Below, in pieces: positions 18,895 to 28,013 of a stretch of DNA of 64,000 nt (its first letter is position 1; every line of letters begins with the position of its first letter). The stretch is from Camelimonas lactis. Lineage in GTDB: Bacteria > Pseudomonadota > Alphaproteobacteria > Rhizobiales > Beijerinckiaceae. The stretch lies in assembly GCF_004342915.1 (NCBI RefSeq), contig NZ_SLWL01000016.1, positions 1-64,000 of the forward strand, given 5' to 3'. A model generated the notes under the pieces. The model was not told the DNA's origin. It made no database searches and saw only the letters and a list, made by a program, of their open reading frames with translations. Position numbers and translations under genes: made by a program.

Positions 18895-18980
18895 TGTGCG
18901 CAATGCCGCCGCTGGCCAGGCTGGAGAAGGGACCCGGCCGCCCAGGCCCCTTCAGCGACCCGCGGGCGCGTCGCCGCCGC

Positions 18981-20450
18981 TTACTCGATCGGCAGCGCCA
19001 CGAAGCGGACGTCGCCGCGCGGATTGGCGACCAGCAGCAGGGCGGACTTCTTGCCGTCCTTCTTCAGGGCGTCGATGTGCTTCGTCACGTCGGCCGGCGA
19101 GGCCACCTGCTCCTGGTTCACCTCGACAATGGTGTCGCCAGGCTGCAAGCGCTTCTCCGCGGCGCGTGAATCGGGATCGACGCGGACGATCAGCGCGCCC
19201 TTGACGTCATCCTTGATGTTGAAGCGGCTGCGGCCTTCCGAAGTCAGCGGCGCGAGATCAAGACCAAGGGTCTTGCGCACGGTCGGCTTCGACATGCCGG
19301 GCACGTTCTCACCGCGCGCCATCATTTCCTTTTCGCCATCCTCAAGGCGGCCAAGCTTGATCTTCAGCGTGATCTCCTTGCCCTTGCGGACGACAACGAC
19401 GTCGGTCTCCTTGCCAACGGGCGAGAACGAAACGATGCGCGGCAGTTCGCGGCTGTCCTTCACGTCCTGACCATCGAAGCGGATGATCACGTCGCCCACC
19501 TGCATGCCGGCCGGCTTGGCGGGCCCCTTGTCGTCAATGCCGGCGACCAGGGCGCCGCGCGCCTTGCCAAGGCCCAGCGCCTCGGCCGTGGCGTCATCAA
19601 CATTCTGGATACGCACGCCGAGCCAGCCGCGACGGGTTTCACCGTATTTCTGCAATTGCTCGATCACCGGAGCGGCGAGCGACGAGGGCACCGAGAAGCC
19701 AATGCCGACCGAGCCGCCGCTGGGCGACAGGATGGCGGTGTTGATGCCGACCACCTCGCCAGCCATGTTGAACAGCGGACCGCCGGAATTGCCCTTGTTG
19801 ATGGCCGCGTCGGTCTGGATGTAGCTGTCGTACGGACCCTGATCGATATTGCGGTTGATGGCGGAGACGATGCCGGCTGAAACCGAGCCGCCAAGGCCGA
19901 ACGGGTTGCCGATGGCCAGCACCCACTCGCCGATGCGCAACTTGCTGGAATCGCCGAATTTCACGGCGGTGAGCTTCGTGGCGCCGGGCTTGACGCGCAG
20001 CACGGCGAGATCGAGCTTGGAATCCTTGCCGACGATCTCGGCTTTCATCTTGGTGCCGTCGTTGAGGATTACCTCCACGTCATTGGCGTCGCCAATAACG
20101 TGATTGTTGGTGACCACCACGCCGGCGGCGTCGATGATGAAGCCGGAGCCGAGCGAGCTGGACTTGCGCTGGCGGCGCGGTCCTTCGTCGGGGCCGCCGG
20201 GGCCGCCGCGACGGTTGAAGAACTCCTCGAACAGGTCCTCAAACGGCGTGCCGCGCGGAATCTGCGGCAGCATGCGGTCCTTGCCCTGCTCTACCGTGGT
20301 CGTCGCCGAGATATTCACCACGGCGTTGGTGACCTGGTCGGCAAGGTCCTCGAACCCGGCGGGACCGCGAGCCTCAGCCGGGGCGGCGCCAAACGCCAGC
20401 CCGAGCGCCAACGCGGCGGCCGCCATGATGTTCAATCCAGCAAACTTCAT
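18981..20450 (-). CDS. degP: Do-family periplasmic serine protease (DegP/HtrA)
   Basis: A 489-residue exported trypsin-like protease/chaperone. The signal peptide covers residues 1-28 (ending PAEA). The catalytic triad is His in TNNHVIG, Asp in SKLDLAVL and Ser in NKGNSGGP. Two PDZ domains follow (GWLGVRIQ... and the C-terminal block with LQPGDTIVEVN). An early insertion rich in Arg/Gly (FFNRRGGPGGPDEGPRRQ) is the usual LA loop. The start at 20450 has AAGGAGG upstream. It is downstream of hflK-hflC-DUF2065 on the same strand, an arrangement common in alphaproteobacteria that links membrane and periplasmic quality control; a gap of about 275 bases suggests an additional own promoter. Confidence 0.97.
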   Translation of the reverse strand: MKFAGLNIMAAAALALGLAFGAAPAEARGPAGFEDLADQVTNAVVNISATTTVEQGKDRMLPQIPRGTPFEDLFEEFFNRRGGPGGPDEGPRRQRKSSSLGSGFIIDAAGVVVTNNHVIGDANDVEVILNDGTKMKAEIVGKDSKLDLAVLRVKPGATKLTAVKFGDSSKLRIGEWVLAIGNPFGLGGSVSAGIVSAINRNIDQGPYDSYIQTDAAINKGNSGGPLFNMAGEVVGINTAILSPSGGSVGIGFSVPSSLAAPVIEQLQKYGETRRGWLGVRIQNVDDATAEALGLGKARGALVAGIDDKGPAKPAGMQVGDVIIRFDGQDVKDSRELPRIVSFSPVGKETDVVVVRKGKEITLKIKLGRLEDGEKEMMARGENVPGMSKPTVRKTLGLDLAPLTSEGRSRFNIKDDVKGALIVRVDPDSRAAEKRLQPGDTIVEVNQEQVASPADVTKHIDALKKDGKKSALLLVANPRGDVRFVALPIE

Positions 20451-20726
20451 AAATCCTCCTTGCCCGCGCGCGCGCTGCAACAGGCCGGTTGGGGAGGCGC
20501 AGAGCCATTGTCCTGCGCCAGAGCCGGATCCAGCTCCCCGGGGTGCGCCTGAGCGCCTCCAGTTGAACTGGCGGATCCGTCTCCATCCAGTTTGTCACGC
20601 CAGTTTGTCATGGAGCGGTTTTCCCAACCTGCGCCGCCGCCCGGCGGCGCCATGGGGTCAGGATCGCCCTGGCGTGACCACACATCAGAATCAGATACGA
20701 GAATCAGACACGTCCGGCAGCACAAT

Positions 20727-20912
20727 CTACCCCAGACAAAGCCAAATGATGGCGACGCCAACAACCGCAGCTACAACGCCGGTCAGGCGCAGACGTTCCC
20801 CGGGCGCGGCGAGAATTTCGGCGGCCATGCGGCGGGAGAATTCCGGCGCGCAGGCCAGCAGCAGACCTTCGATGGCCAGCAACAGGCCAAGGGCGACAAC
20901 AAGATCAGTCAC
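20727..20912 (-). CDS. DUF2065 small membrane protein
   Basis: A 61-residue protein starting at GTG (VTDLVVALGLLLAIEGLLLA), with two hydrophobic helices separated by PEFSRRMAAEILAAPGERLRLTG and ending VAIIWLCLG. This matches DUF2065, a two-helix inner-membrane protein nearly always found between hflC and degP. Function unknown; a role with HflKC is suggested only by conserved gene order. Confidence 0.9.
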   Translation of the reverse strand: MTDLVVALGLLLAIEGLLLACAPEFSRRMAAEILAAPGERLRLTGVVAAVVGVAIIWLCLG

Positions 20913-21014
20913 GGCGCGGCCTCTCCGGCGCATCTGCAACGTGGCGGGCGCGCACAAGGGAGATGCCCTCCCCCTTGTGTTTTCCCTTGCTCAGGCAACG
21001 CCAGACGGCGGCGC

Positions 21015-21923
21015 TCAGGGACGCGCCGGGGCGCCCGCCTGCGGCTGCGCCGGCGCCGCCGCGGCCGGATTGTTGAAGTACCGGAAGAACTCCGAATCCG
21101 GCGACAGCACCATGCGCGTGTCCACGCCCTTCAACGCGCCTTCATACGCCTGCATGGAGCGGAAGAAGGCGAAGAACGACGGGTCCTTGCTGTAGGCGGC
21201 CGCCAAAATGCGGTTGCGATCGGCGTCGCCCTGGCCGCGCAGCTCCTCGCTCTTGCGGTTGGCCTCGGCCAGCAGCACGGTGACCTCACGTTCGGCATTG
21301 GCGCGGATGCCCTGGGCGATCTGCGACCCCTGGGCGCGGATATCCGCCGCCTCGCGCTCACGCTCGGTCTTCATGCGCTGGAACACCGCCTCGCTGTTCT
21401 GGTCGGGCAGGTCCACCCGGCGCAGGCGCACGTCCACCACCTCGATGCCGAGGCTGGCGGCCTGGCGGTTCACATCCGTGCGGATGCGCTTCATCAGGCG
21501 GTCACGCTCATCCTTGACGATGGCGGTGAAGGTCGCCTCGGCCAGCACCGAACGGGTCGTCGAATTAACCATCGGCGTCAGGCGCTGGTTCGCCCCCGGA
21601 ATGGTGCCGACGGTCTGATAGAACAGCAGCGGATTGACGACGCGATAGCGGGTGAACGTATCCACCACCAGACGCTTCTGGTCGGCGGCGATGACCTCCT
21701 GCACCGGCAGGTCAAGGTCCAGCACCCGCCGGTCGACATAGACGACGTTCTCGATGAACGGAATCTTGAAATAGAGGCCCGGCTGCTTGAGCACCGCGCG
21801 AACGCGGCCAAGTTGCAGCACCAGGGCTTCCTGGGTCTGGCCGACGGTGAACGCGCCCGCATAAAGCGCGATAGCGGCGATGACGACGATAATGACGCCG
21901 ATTGTTTTGAGCGTGTTGTTCAT
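21015..21923 (-). CDS. hflC: HflC, modulator of FtsH protease
   Basis: A 302-residue SPFH/prohibitin-domain protein with one N-terminal membrane helix (residues 7-26) and the SPFH domain from about residue 25. With HflK it forms a large periplasmic-facing complex that encloses and modulates the FtsH AAA protease. The C-terminal coiled-coil segment (residues ~180-240) and FFRSMQAYEGAL block are family features. Its ATG overlaps the hflK stop by 4 bases, showing translational coupling. Confidence 0.97.
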   Translation of the reverse strand: MNNTLKTIGVIIVVIAAIALYAGAFTVGQTQEALVLQLGRVRAVLKQPGLYFKIPFIENVVYVDRRVLDLDLPVQEVIAADQKRLVVDTFTRYRVVNPLLFYQTVGTIPGANQRLTPMVNSTTRSVLAEATFTAIVKDERDRLMKRIRTDVNRQAASLGIEVVDVRLRRVDLPDQNSEAVFQRMKTEREREAADIRAQGSQIAQGIRANAEREVTVLLAEANRKSEELRGQGDADRNRILAAAYSKDPSFFAFFRSMQAYEGALKGVDTRMVLSPDSEFFRYFNNPAAAAPAQPQAGAPARP

Positions 21924-23077
21924 CGCGCGGCCTCCCCATCAGCGGCCGCGCCGGAACGCCGTTGCAACTGGTCGAGCGGCAGATATGGCACGACCCCCTG
22001 GCCGCCCTTCTGGTCGATGATGACCTTGTCGGAGTCCTTCAGCACGTTCTCCATGGTTTCCAGATACATGCGCTCGCGAATGATCGCCGGCGCCTTGCGA
22101 TATTGCTCATAGACCGAATTGAAGCGGGCGGCCTGGCCTTCCGCGTCATTCACCGAACGCTCGCGGTAACCCTCGGCCTGCTGCACGACGCCGATGGCCT
22201 TGCCGCGCGCTTCGGGCACGATGCGGCTGGCGTAGGTCTCGGCCTCGTTGCGCATGCGGTCCTGATCCTGGCGGGCGGCCTGCACGTCGCGGAAGGCGTC
22301 GATGACCTGCTGCGGCGGGTCGACGCGAATGAGGTTGACCTGAACGACGATCACGCCGGCGCCGTAGCTGTTCAGCGTGTTCTGCATCAACTGCCGGACA
22401 TCCTCCTGAATGGCGGCGCGATCCGAGGTCAGGATGGCCTGGATATTGCGCCGGCCCACGACCTCGCGCATGGCGCTTTCAGCGACCACGCGGATCGTGC
22501 CGTCGGGGTTCTGGAGGTTGAAGACGTAATCCTGCGCCTGGGCCTTGTTCACGACCCACTGCACCTCGAAGCTGATATCGACGATATTCTCATCGCCCGT
22601 CAGCATCAGCCCCTCTTCCGTCACCGGCCGCTGCTGCATGCGGGTGCGCGAAATGTCCGTGGTCCGCATGCCGATCTCGATGGTCCGGCGGCCCGTCACG
22701 TCCGGGCGCAGCACCTGGCCGATCGGCCACGGGAAGTTGTAGCGCAGACCCTCGCCGGTCTGCCCGACGTATTTACCGAACACCAGGTTGATGCCGACCT
22801 GGGTGGGGCCAACCTGGTAAAAGCCGGTGAGCAGCCACAGGGCGATGGCGCCCAGGGCCGCCAGCAGAATGGTGCGAACGCCCGGGCCGCCATTCTGGCC
22901 GCCGGGGAAAATGCCTTTCAGCCGGTCCTGGCCGCGCCGCAGCAGGTCCTCAAGGTCGGGAGGACCGCCCGGGTTCCGTTGCGGGCCCTGTCCCCAGGGA
23001 CCCTGGTTGCGCGGTCCCCAGGGACCACCGCCATTGCCGCCGCTACCGCCGCCGCCACTCTGATTGCTCCAAGGCAT
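21920..23077 (-). CDS. hflK: HflK, modulator of FtsH protease
   Basis: A 385-residue partner of HflC. It starts with a Gly/Asn/Pro-rich cytoplasmic tail (residues 1-65), followed by one membrane helix (about 68-86) and the SPFH domain (FYQVGPTQVGINLVFGKYV onwards) with a C-terminal coiled coil. The order hflK-hflC with a 4-base overlap is standard. The region upstream is a 405-base gap that should contain the promoter. Confidence 0.97.
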   Translation of the reverse strand: MPWSNQSGGGGSGGNGGGPWGPRNQGPWGQGPQRNPGGPPDLEDLLRRGQDRLKGIFPGGQNGGPGVRTILLAALGAIALWLLTGFYQVGPTQVGINLVFGKYVGQTGEGLRYNFPWPIGQVLRPDVTGRRTIEIGMRTTDISRTRMQQRPVTEEGLMLTGDENIVDISFEVQWVVNKAQAQDYVFNLQNPDGTIRVVAESAMREVVGRRNIQAILTSDRAAIQEDVRQLMQNTLNSYGAGVIVVQVNLIRVDPPQQVIDAFRDVQAARQDQDRMRNEAETYASRIVPEARGKAIGVVQQAEGYRERSVNDAEGQAARFNSVYEQYRKAPAIIRERMYLETMENVLKDSDKVIIDQKGGQGVVPYLPLDQLQRRSGAAADGEAAR

Positions 23078-23482
23078 CGATCTGTCATTCCCCTTTCAAA
23101 GCGCGCCGGTTCCGCATGCTCCCTGTCCCGCCAGACGGCGGCCAGGGCGACAGAGCGGTTTCATATGTCTGGAGCAGGTTCGCATCGGCCGGATACCCTG
23201 GTGCGGAGATCCTGCCGGAACATGCTTCTGGCGCCGGGCGCAGACCCCTTTGCCGCCATGCTTTTTCACGTCTGCTTTTGTTGGTTGCCCACGCGCGCCT
23301 GTCAACCACGGCAGATAGTCATTGAACCCTTGCGGCACAATGCGCGGCGCGGTTTTTTGGCGCCGGAGACGTATCCGCTGGCGCGGGATCGCAGAAACGT
23401 CCCCTTTCGGGAACATGAATCCGGCCATCCCGACACCCTGGGGCCGCCGGCGTGGGACGGCGCGGCAGTGGCTCCCGCGCCG
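23078..23482. other. Intergenic region upstream of hflK
   Basis: About 405 bases between folA and hflK, both on the minus strand. It is less GC-rich than the genes. Open frames crossing it have no ribosome-binding site or family resemblance. It presumably contains the hflK promoter, but I cannot point to convincing boxes. Confidence 0.4.
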
Positions 23483-24013
23483 TCAGCCGCGGCGGACCAG
23501 ATCGATGAAAACGAACGGGCGTTCATCCTCCGGCCCCGCCGGATGCGCCTGGCGCCACGTCTCGACGAAGGCGTCGCGCCAGGCGCCGGCCGCCCCGCCC
23601 GGGAAAAAGGCGTCCGCCTCCGGCCTGTCCTGCACCAGCGTAAGATGAACCCTGGCGGCGATGGGCAGGGTTTCCGCATAAATCTGCGCCCCGCCGACCA
23701 CCATGGCGCTGTCGACCCCACGCCGCGCCGCGCAGGCGCCGGCCCTGGCGAGCGCATCGGCAAGATCATGGGCGACCTGCACGCCCTGGGGCGCAAACGC
23801 CCCGTTGCGGCTCAGCACGATTGTATCGCGTCCCGGAAGGGGGCGGCCGATCGAATCCCAGGTCTTGCGCCCCATGATCAGGGGATGACCGGTGGTGAGG
23901 GCACGGAACCGGCGCATGTCGGTGCGCAGCTTCCAGAGCAGCGCATTATTGCGGCCGATTGCGCCGTTTTCGCCCATGGCCACCACCAGGGCCAGTTGCA
24001 ACGGTGCGCTCAT
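23483..24013 (-). CDS. folA: Dihydrofolate reductase
   Basis: A 176-residue enzyme reducing dihydrofolate to tetrahydrofolate with NADPH. Motifs present are ALVVAMGENGAIGRNNALLWKL (Met20 loop with the conserved Trp), the catalytic acid in RTDMRRFRALTTGHPLIMGRKTW, and VVGGAQIY. It partners functionally with ThyA, which produces dihydrofolate and is encoded about 1.8 kb upstream on the same strand. ATG 24013 is preferred (GGGGAG 8 bases upstream) to a GTG two codons earlier. Confidence 0.97.
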   Translation of the reverse strand: MSAPLQLALVVAMGENGAIGRNNALLWKLRTDMRRFRALTTGHPLIMGRKTWDSIGRPLPGRDTIVLSRNGAFAPQGVQVAHDLADALARAGACAARRGVDSAMVVGGAQIYAETLPIAARVHLTLVQDRPEADAFFPGGAAGAWRDAFVETWRQAHPAGPEDERPFVFIDLVRRG

Positions 24014-24228
24014 GGACACGGCTCCCCTTCAATGACCTGCGCGCAATCCGGCCTGCCGGACAGCAGGTCCGCCAGGCGCGACGGCATGCAGAAGGGTCTT
24101 AACCTTCAGGAGCTTTCCTGTCCGTTACATTTACGGAAATGCGCGCGGCAGGTCGCCGCCGCCCTGCGGCAGCGGCGAAAGCTGGCTGGCCCGCCGGGCT
24201 GGCGTAACCCGGCAGGTTCAGGGGCGCG

Positions 24229-25311
24229 TCAGTGCCCGTGATCGCCGTGGTGCTGCCCGCCATGGCCGTCAGGGCTGGCCGCGCCGGCCGGAGCCTTGCC
24301 GGGACCGGGCGAACCGGCGGGCTCCACCGGCAGCGTCACCGCCACATCGCCGGCGTCGCGGAAGGTCAGCACGCCCTTGATGGCGTCGCCCGGCAGGAGC
24401 GGCTTCTTCAGCCCCATCAGCATCAGGTGCAGGCCGCCGGGGCGCAACTCGACAGAACCGCCGGCGGGAACCTCCAGCCCCTGCTCCAGATGGCGCATGC
24501 GCATGACGCCGTCCGTCATGGTCATGTCGTGCACCTCGGCCCGGTCGGCCACGTCGAACCTGCCGCCCAGCAGCACATCGTCCTTCGAACCGCCGTTGGC
24601 GATGGTGACATAGGCGCCAGCCACCTTGGCGCCCTTGGGCGTGGCGCGGGCCCAGCCGCCGGAAACGACAACCTGACGGGTGTTCGCGATGTGCGCGTGC
24701 GCCGCGCCGGCGCCGGCGATGACGCCCGGCCCGGAGCCCTGGCCCGCCGCCAAAACCAGCGCCGGCGCCGGCGCCTTCAGATCATGCGCATCCTGGCCCA
24801 CGGCCGGGATCTGTGACCAGTCGAACGACCCCTTCTCGCATTCCTGGTAGACCGGAAAATACAGCTTGCCGCCCTGAAGCGCCACGTCCGGCTGGATGCG
24901 GGCCATGAACTCGAAATCGTCGAACATGTGATCCGGCAGGGCCGCGCCCTTCCAGGTGATGGTCTTGACCCCCTCCATCACCTTCTTGCCGTGGATGTCG
25001 ACGGGTTTGAGGTAGGGCGCCCAGGTGGTCTCGATCAGCCAGCCATACTTGGCCTTCGGCCGCACCGCGACGACGCCGTCGGGAATGGTGACGCGCACCA
25101 GCCGGGTCGGCGTGCCCTCGCAGCCGTGGCTGATGCGGACGGCGCCGCGCCAGGTGGCTCCGGGGCTCGCCTCGGGGGGCGTCAGCACCGCATGGGCCGA
25201 GGCGGCGCCGGCGAAGCCAGCCGCCAGGAGGCCGCCGGCCAGCAGCCGCGCCAAAGAGGAAGAAACCGTCCGGCGCGCCGGCGCGGACATGGCAATCGCA
25301 AGGTTCATCAT
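24229..25311 (-). CDS. YcnI (DUF1775)-PCuAC fusion, periplasmic copper protein
   Basis: A 360-residue fusion. The signal peptide ends ...AASA at residue 39, so the mature protein would start at His40, the N-terminal histidine that binds copper in YcnI. DUF1775 covers about 40-180 (HAVLTPPEASPGATW; ISHGCEGTPT; YGWLIETTW). A linker leads to a PCuAC domain (about 225-340; GGWARATPKG, then EVHDMTMTDGVM and LHLMLMG, giving the His/Met Cu(I) site). The tail is His-rich (DGHGGQHHGDHGH). Known roles of the two families point to periplasmic copper handling and cytochrome oxidase maturation. It directly follows a DUF2946-like gene; both lie between thyA and folA. The start (25311 or 25308) has a weak ribosome-binding site. 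Confidence 0.92.
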   Translation of the reverse strand: MMNLAIAMSAPARRTVSSSLARLLAGGLLAAGFAGAASAHAVLTPPEASPGATWRGAVRISHGCEGTPTRLVRVTIPDGVVAVRPKAKYGWLIETTWAPYLKPVDIHGKKVMEGVKTITWKGAALPDHMFDDFEFMARIQPDVALQGGKLYFPVYQECEKGSFDWSQIPAVGQDAHDLKAPAPALVLAAGQGSGPGVIAGAGAAHAHIANTRQVVVSGGWARATPKGAKVAGAYVTIANGGSKDDVLLGGRFDVADRAEVHDMTMTDGVMRMRHLEQGLEVPAGGSVELRPGGLHLMLMGLKKPLLPGDAIKGVLTFRDAGDVAVTLPVEPAGSPGPGKAPAGAASPDGHGGQHHGDHGH

Positions 25312-25357
25312 AAGAATTGACCTGTCATCCGGGGAAGAACTGGCGCGGGCAACAGCC

Positions 25358-25807
25358 TCACGCCGCCTGTGCGATGTCCGGATGGGCAGGCGGCGCCCGT
25401 GGGCGGGCGGAGGGATGCGCGGTGGCCGCCCCGCCGCCGCGCCCGTTGGCGATGGCGGGCGCGGTGAGGCGCACGAAGGGCGGCGCGCCAGGCAGCGCCA
25501 GCGGCGGCGCCGGCGCGGCGGCCGGGCCGCCAATGGCGGCGAGGCAACAGCACGACGCGGCGGCGGAGCCGGCGGGATGGCCGTCGTCACCGGACCTTGC
25601 GCCGCCGGAGCCGCCACTGTCGGGGGAACACAGTATCTGGAAACCGGCCGGGGCGCCGTGGGCGACGGCGCCGCCCATCAGCAGCGGCTGCAAGGCCAGC
25701 GCATAGGCCAGAAGCAGCGCGACGAGGGCCCGCAGCCGGCGATGGCCGGCAACTTCGGCGGCGTTTTCCAGAACTGGCCTGCGGGACCTCATGGCGATGA
25801 GCCTCAC
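25358..25807 (-). CDS. DUF2946-like exported protein
   Basis: A 149-residue protein with one hydrophobic segment (residues 27-48) followed by a Gly/Ala/Pro-rich domain with Cys residues ([15 protein letters not shown]) and scattered His. Layout and position beside a copper protein resemble DUF2946, a family often found in copper operons. The GTG start overlaps the thyA stop by 4 bases (GTGA); an ATG five codons later is an alternative. Low complexity makes the family call uncertain. It probably acts in the periplasm with the YcnI-PCuAC protein, by inference. Confidence 0.65.
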   Translation of the reverse strand: MRLIAMRSRRPVLENAAEVAGHRRLRALVALLLAYALALQPLLMGGAVAHGAPAGFQILCSPDSGGSGGARSGDDGHPAGSAAASCCCLAAIGGPAAAPAPPLALPGAPPFVRLTAPAIANGRGGGAATAHPSARPRAPPAHPDIAQAA

Positions 25808-26646
25808 ACCGCGACGGGGGCGCGGATCAGCGGATGCGGGTCGTAACCCTCCAGCCGCACGTCATCATGGCGGAAGGCGAATATGTCGCGCACCTGCGGG
25901 TTGAGCCACAACCCGGGCAGCGGCCGCGGCGCGCGCGCCAGCTGCTCCTTCGCCTGCTCCACGTGGTTCAGATAAAGATGAACGTCGCCAAAACTGTGAA
26001 CGAAGTCGCCAGGCTGCAGATCGCAGACCTGGGCGATCAGGTGCGTCAGCAGGGCGTAACTGGCGATATTGAACGGCACGCCCAGGAACACGTCGGCCGA
26101 GCGCTGGTAAAGCTGGCAGGACAGACGGCCATTGGCGACGTAGAACTGGAACAGGGTGTGGCACGGCGGCAGGGCGACACGGTCCTGCTGCTTCGGGTCC
26201 CAGCCGGTGACGATGAGCCGGCGACTATCAGGGTTGCGGCGGATTTCGTTAATCAGCCACGTGATCTGGTCGACGCCGTCCTGGGCGAAAGAACCATCCG
26301 GCAGTTCGGTCGCGCCGAAATTGCGCCAGGCGTGGCCATAAACCGGACCAAGATCGCCAGGCTGGCGGCCGAACCGGGCGCACTGTTCGGGTGTCGCCCA
26401 TTCGTCCCAGATGCTGACGCCATTTTTCTGCAGGTAACCCACATGGGTGTCGCCGGAGAGAAACCAGATCAACTCATGCACGATGGAGCGAAAATGCACC
26501 CGCTTGGTGGTGAGCAGGGGGAAGCCATCGGCCAGATTGAAGCGCATCTGGTGGCCAAACACCGACAGCACGCCAGTGCCGGTGCGATCGCCCTTGCGCA
26601 CGCCTTCGGTGAAAATCCGGTTGAGCAGGTCAAGATAGGTTTGCAT
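25804..26646 (-). CDS. thyA: Thymidylate synthase ThyA
   Basis: A 280-residue enzyme making dTMP from dUMP with methylene-tetrahydrofolate. Motifs include [16 protein letters not shown], the catalytic Cys in [13 protein letters not shown], the dUMP-binding [17 protein letters not shown] and the C-terminal IRAPVAV. It heads a minus-strand group with the copper genes and folA. Upstream lies the divergently transcribed tmRNA gene. Confidence 0.98.
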   Translation of the reverse strand: MQTYLDLLNRIFTEGVRKGDRTGTGVLSVFGHQMRFNLADGFPLLTTKRVHFRSIVHELIWFLSGDTHVGYLQKNGVSIWDEWATPEQCARFGRQPGDLGPVYGHAWRNFGATELPDGSFAQDGVDQITWLINEIRRNPDSRRLIVTGWDPKQQDRVALPPCHTLFQFYVANGRLSCQLYQRSADVFLGVPFNIASYALLTHLIAQVCDLQPGDFVHSFGDVHLYLNHVEQAKEQLARAPRPLPGLWLNPQVRDIFAFRHDDVRLEGYDPHPLIRAPVAV

Positions 26647-26928
26647 CGCGCTGTCCGTCGGGCCGGAACGGACTCACCGGGCCACAACGGCCTTCCTCCG
26701 GGCGGCGCAGCATAGGCGCCGCCCCGCCTGGCGGCAAGTCGGCCCCAGGCCGGCGCCCCAGATCCTCGCCCCAAAGCCATTACGCCTTCATCGCGCAACG
26801 GTTTCGGGCCACGCGGGGCATGGCGGAAAGGCCACACAGGGGTGGGTTTCTCACCGCTGCCCACAGCATCCCCCACCCTGGAGGCGCCTGTATTGCGCTT
26901 GCCCCTTTTCGCCCGGGGCGCCACGCCC
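26647..26928. other. Divergent intergenic region thyA / ssrA
   Basis: About 280 bases upstream of both thyA and the tmRNA gene. Apart from the tmRNA promoter boxes at its right end nothing specific is seen. Confidence 0.45.
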
Positions 26929-26934
26929 TATATT
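26906..26934 (+). promoter_or_regulatory. Probable ssrA promoter
   Basis: A near-consensus -10 box TATATT (26929-26934) lies 17 bp after a weak -35 box TTTTCG (26906-26911), just ahead of the tmRNA acceptor piece. The -10 box stands out in otherwise GC-rich DNA. Confidence 0.55.
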
Positions 26935-26941
26935 CATCTCG

Positions 26942-27255
26942 CCGTCGCAAGACGGATATGGCGATAAATGGTCATCGGAATAAGCCTTTCGGACCCGGGG
27001 GCGGTACCCGGCGCCTCCACCAAAACCCGGCTCTGGTCGGGCTTTGGCGGGGGCGAAACAGGATCGACGAGGGTGTAAAGGGTGTGCTTTTGCCCGGCAT
27101 GGTTCCGCCGTTATCGGGCCGTTGCAATAGTTGCCAACGACAACTTTGCTGAGGTCCGCGCGGCCGCGTAAGCGGTCGAGCATCCTCGACTCAAGCCCTT
27201 GCGGTTAGCCCCGTAAGGCGGGGCCCGGAGGCGCCTGGCAACAGAAGCCTCCACC
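26942..27255 (+). ncRNA. ssrA: Transfer-messenger RNA, circularly permuted two-piece form
   Basis: The acceptor piece comes first and ends GCGCCTCCACCA at 27022. After a 26-base intervening segment the coding piece starts at 27049 with GGGGGCGAAACAGGATCGACG. GGGGGCG (27049-27055) pairs with CGCCTCC (27012-27018) and places a G-U pair at position 3-70, the alanyl-tRNA synthetase determinant. The T-arm is CCGGG-loop-CCCGG. The tag frame at 27133-27171 reads ANDNFAEVRAAA and stop, resembling alphaproteobacterial tags. The order CCA-piece before tag-piece is the permuted alphaproteobacterial arrangement. A CCGTC-GCAA-GACGG hairpin (26942-26955) opens the transcript. Outer ends are approximate. 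With SmpB it rescues stalled ribosomes; sspB follows immediately. Confidence 0.93.
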
Positions 27256-27278
27256 TGATTTGCGGCGCGCGGGGCTCC

Positions 27279-28013
27279 ATGTCGAAAGATCACATCCGCT
27301 ACGATCTTCTTGTTCAGAACGCGCTGAAGGGCGTCGTTCGCAAGGTGCTGACCGACGCCAGCCGGGACGGCCTGCCGCCAGAACACCACTTCTACGTGTC
27401 GTTTCGCACCAATGTCTCCGGCGTGAAGATTTCCAGCCGCCTGCGGGAGAAATACCCGGAGGAAATGACCATCGTCCTGCAGCACCAGTTCTGGGACCTG
27501 ACGGTCAACGACAATCTGTTTGAAGTGGGGCTGTCGTTCTCCGGCATCCCGGAGCGGTTGACCGTGCCGTTCGACGCCATCAGCGGCTTCTACGATCCCT
27601 CAGTGGAATTTGGCCTCAAGTTCGAAGTGAAGGACGACGAGGTCGCCGACGGGGCGGAGAAAAACGACGCGGGCAAGGGCGGCGTGGCGGCTGGCGAGCC
27701 AGCCCCGGCGCCGCGCCAGTTCACGCCGCGATCGGTGCGTGAGCGCGCCGCGGCGGAAGCTCAGGACGACGCGGCCCCGACGGGGACCGCCAAGGCGGGC
27801 GGTGACGCCGAAGGCAGGAACGGAAACAAGGCCGACGACGCAGGCAACGGGGCCTCCGCGAAAGAAGCGCCCGCAAAGGACGTATCGACCGGAGACGCGG
27901 TGGACGCCGACCAGGCCGCCGCGACGGAGGACAAGGAACTGGAGCCTGCGGGCGCGCCAGCCTCCGGCGGCGCCCAGGTTGTCAGCCTCGACGCCTTTCG
28001 CAAGAAGCACTGA
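27279..28013 (+). CDS. sspB: SspB, adaptor delivering ssrA-tagged proteins to ClpXP
   Basis: A 244-residue alpha-type SspB. The folded peptide-binding domain is residues 1-115 (HIRYDLLVQNALKGVVRKVL; FYVSFRTNVSGVKIS; VPFDAISGFYDPSVEFGL). A long acidic, Ala/Asp-rich disordered tail follows, ending in the ClpX-docking-like peptide VVSLDAFRKKH. The tail is longer than in Caulobacter SspB by my recollection. The gene starts about 110 bases after the tag stop of the tmRNA, so tag and adaptor are encoded together. Confidence 0.95.
   Translation: MSKDHIRYDLLVQNALKGVVRKVLTDASRDGLPPEHHFYVSFRTNVSGVKISSRLREKYPEEMTIVLQHQFWDLTVNDNLFEVGLSFSGIPERLTVPFDAISGFYDPSVEFGLKFEVKDDEVADGAEKNDAGKGGVAAGEPAPAPRQFTPRSVRERAAAEAQDDAAPTGTAKAGGDAEGRNGNKADDAGNGASAKEAPAKDVSTGDAVDADQAAATEDKELEPAGAPASGGAQVVSLDAFRKKH

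Noticed and set aside
21962..24241. 759-codon open frame opposite hflC-hflK-folA
   Set aside because: Spans three real genes and two intergenic gaps on the other strand; no recognisable domain.
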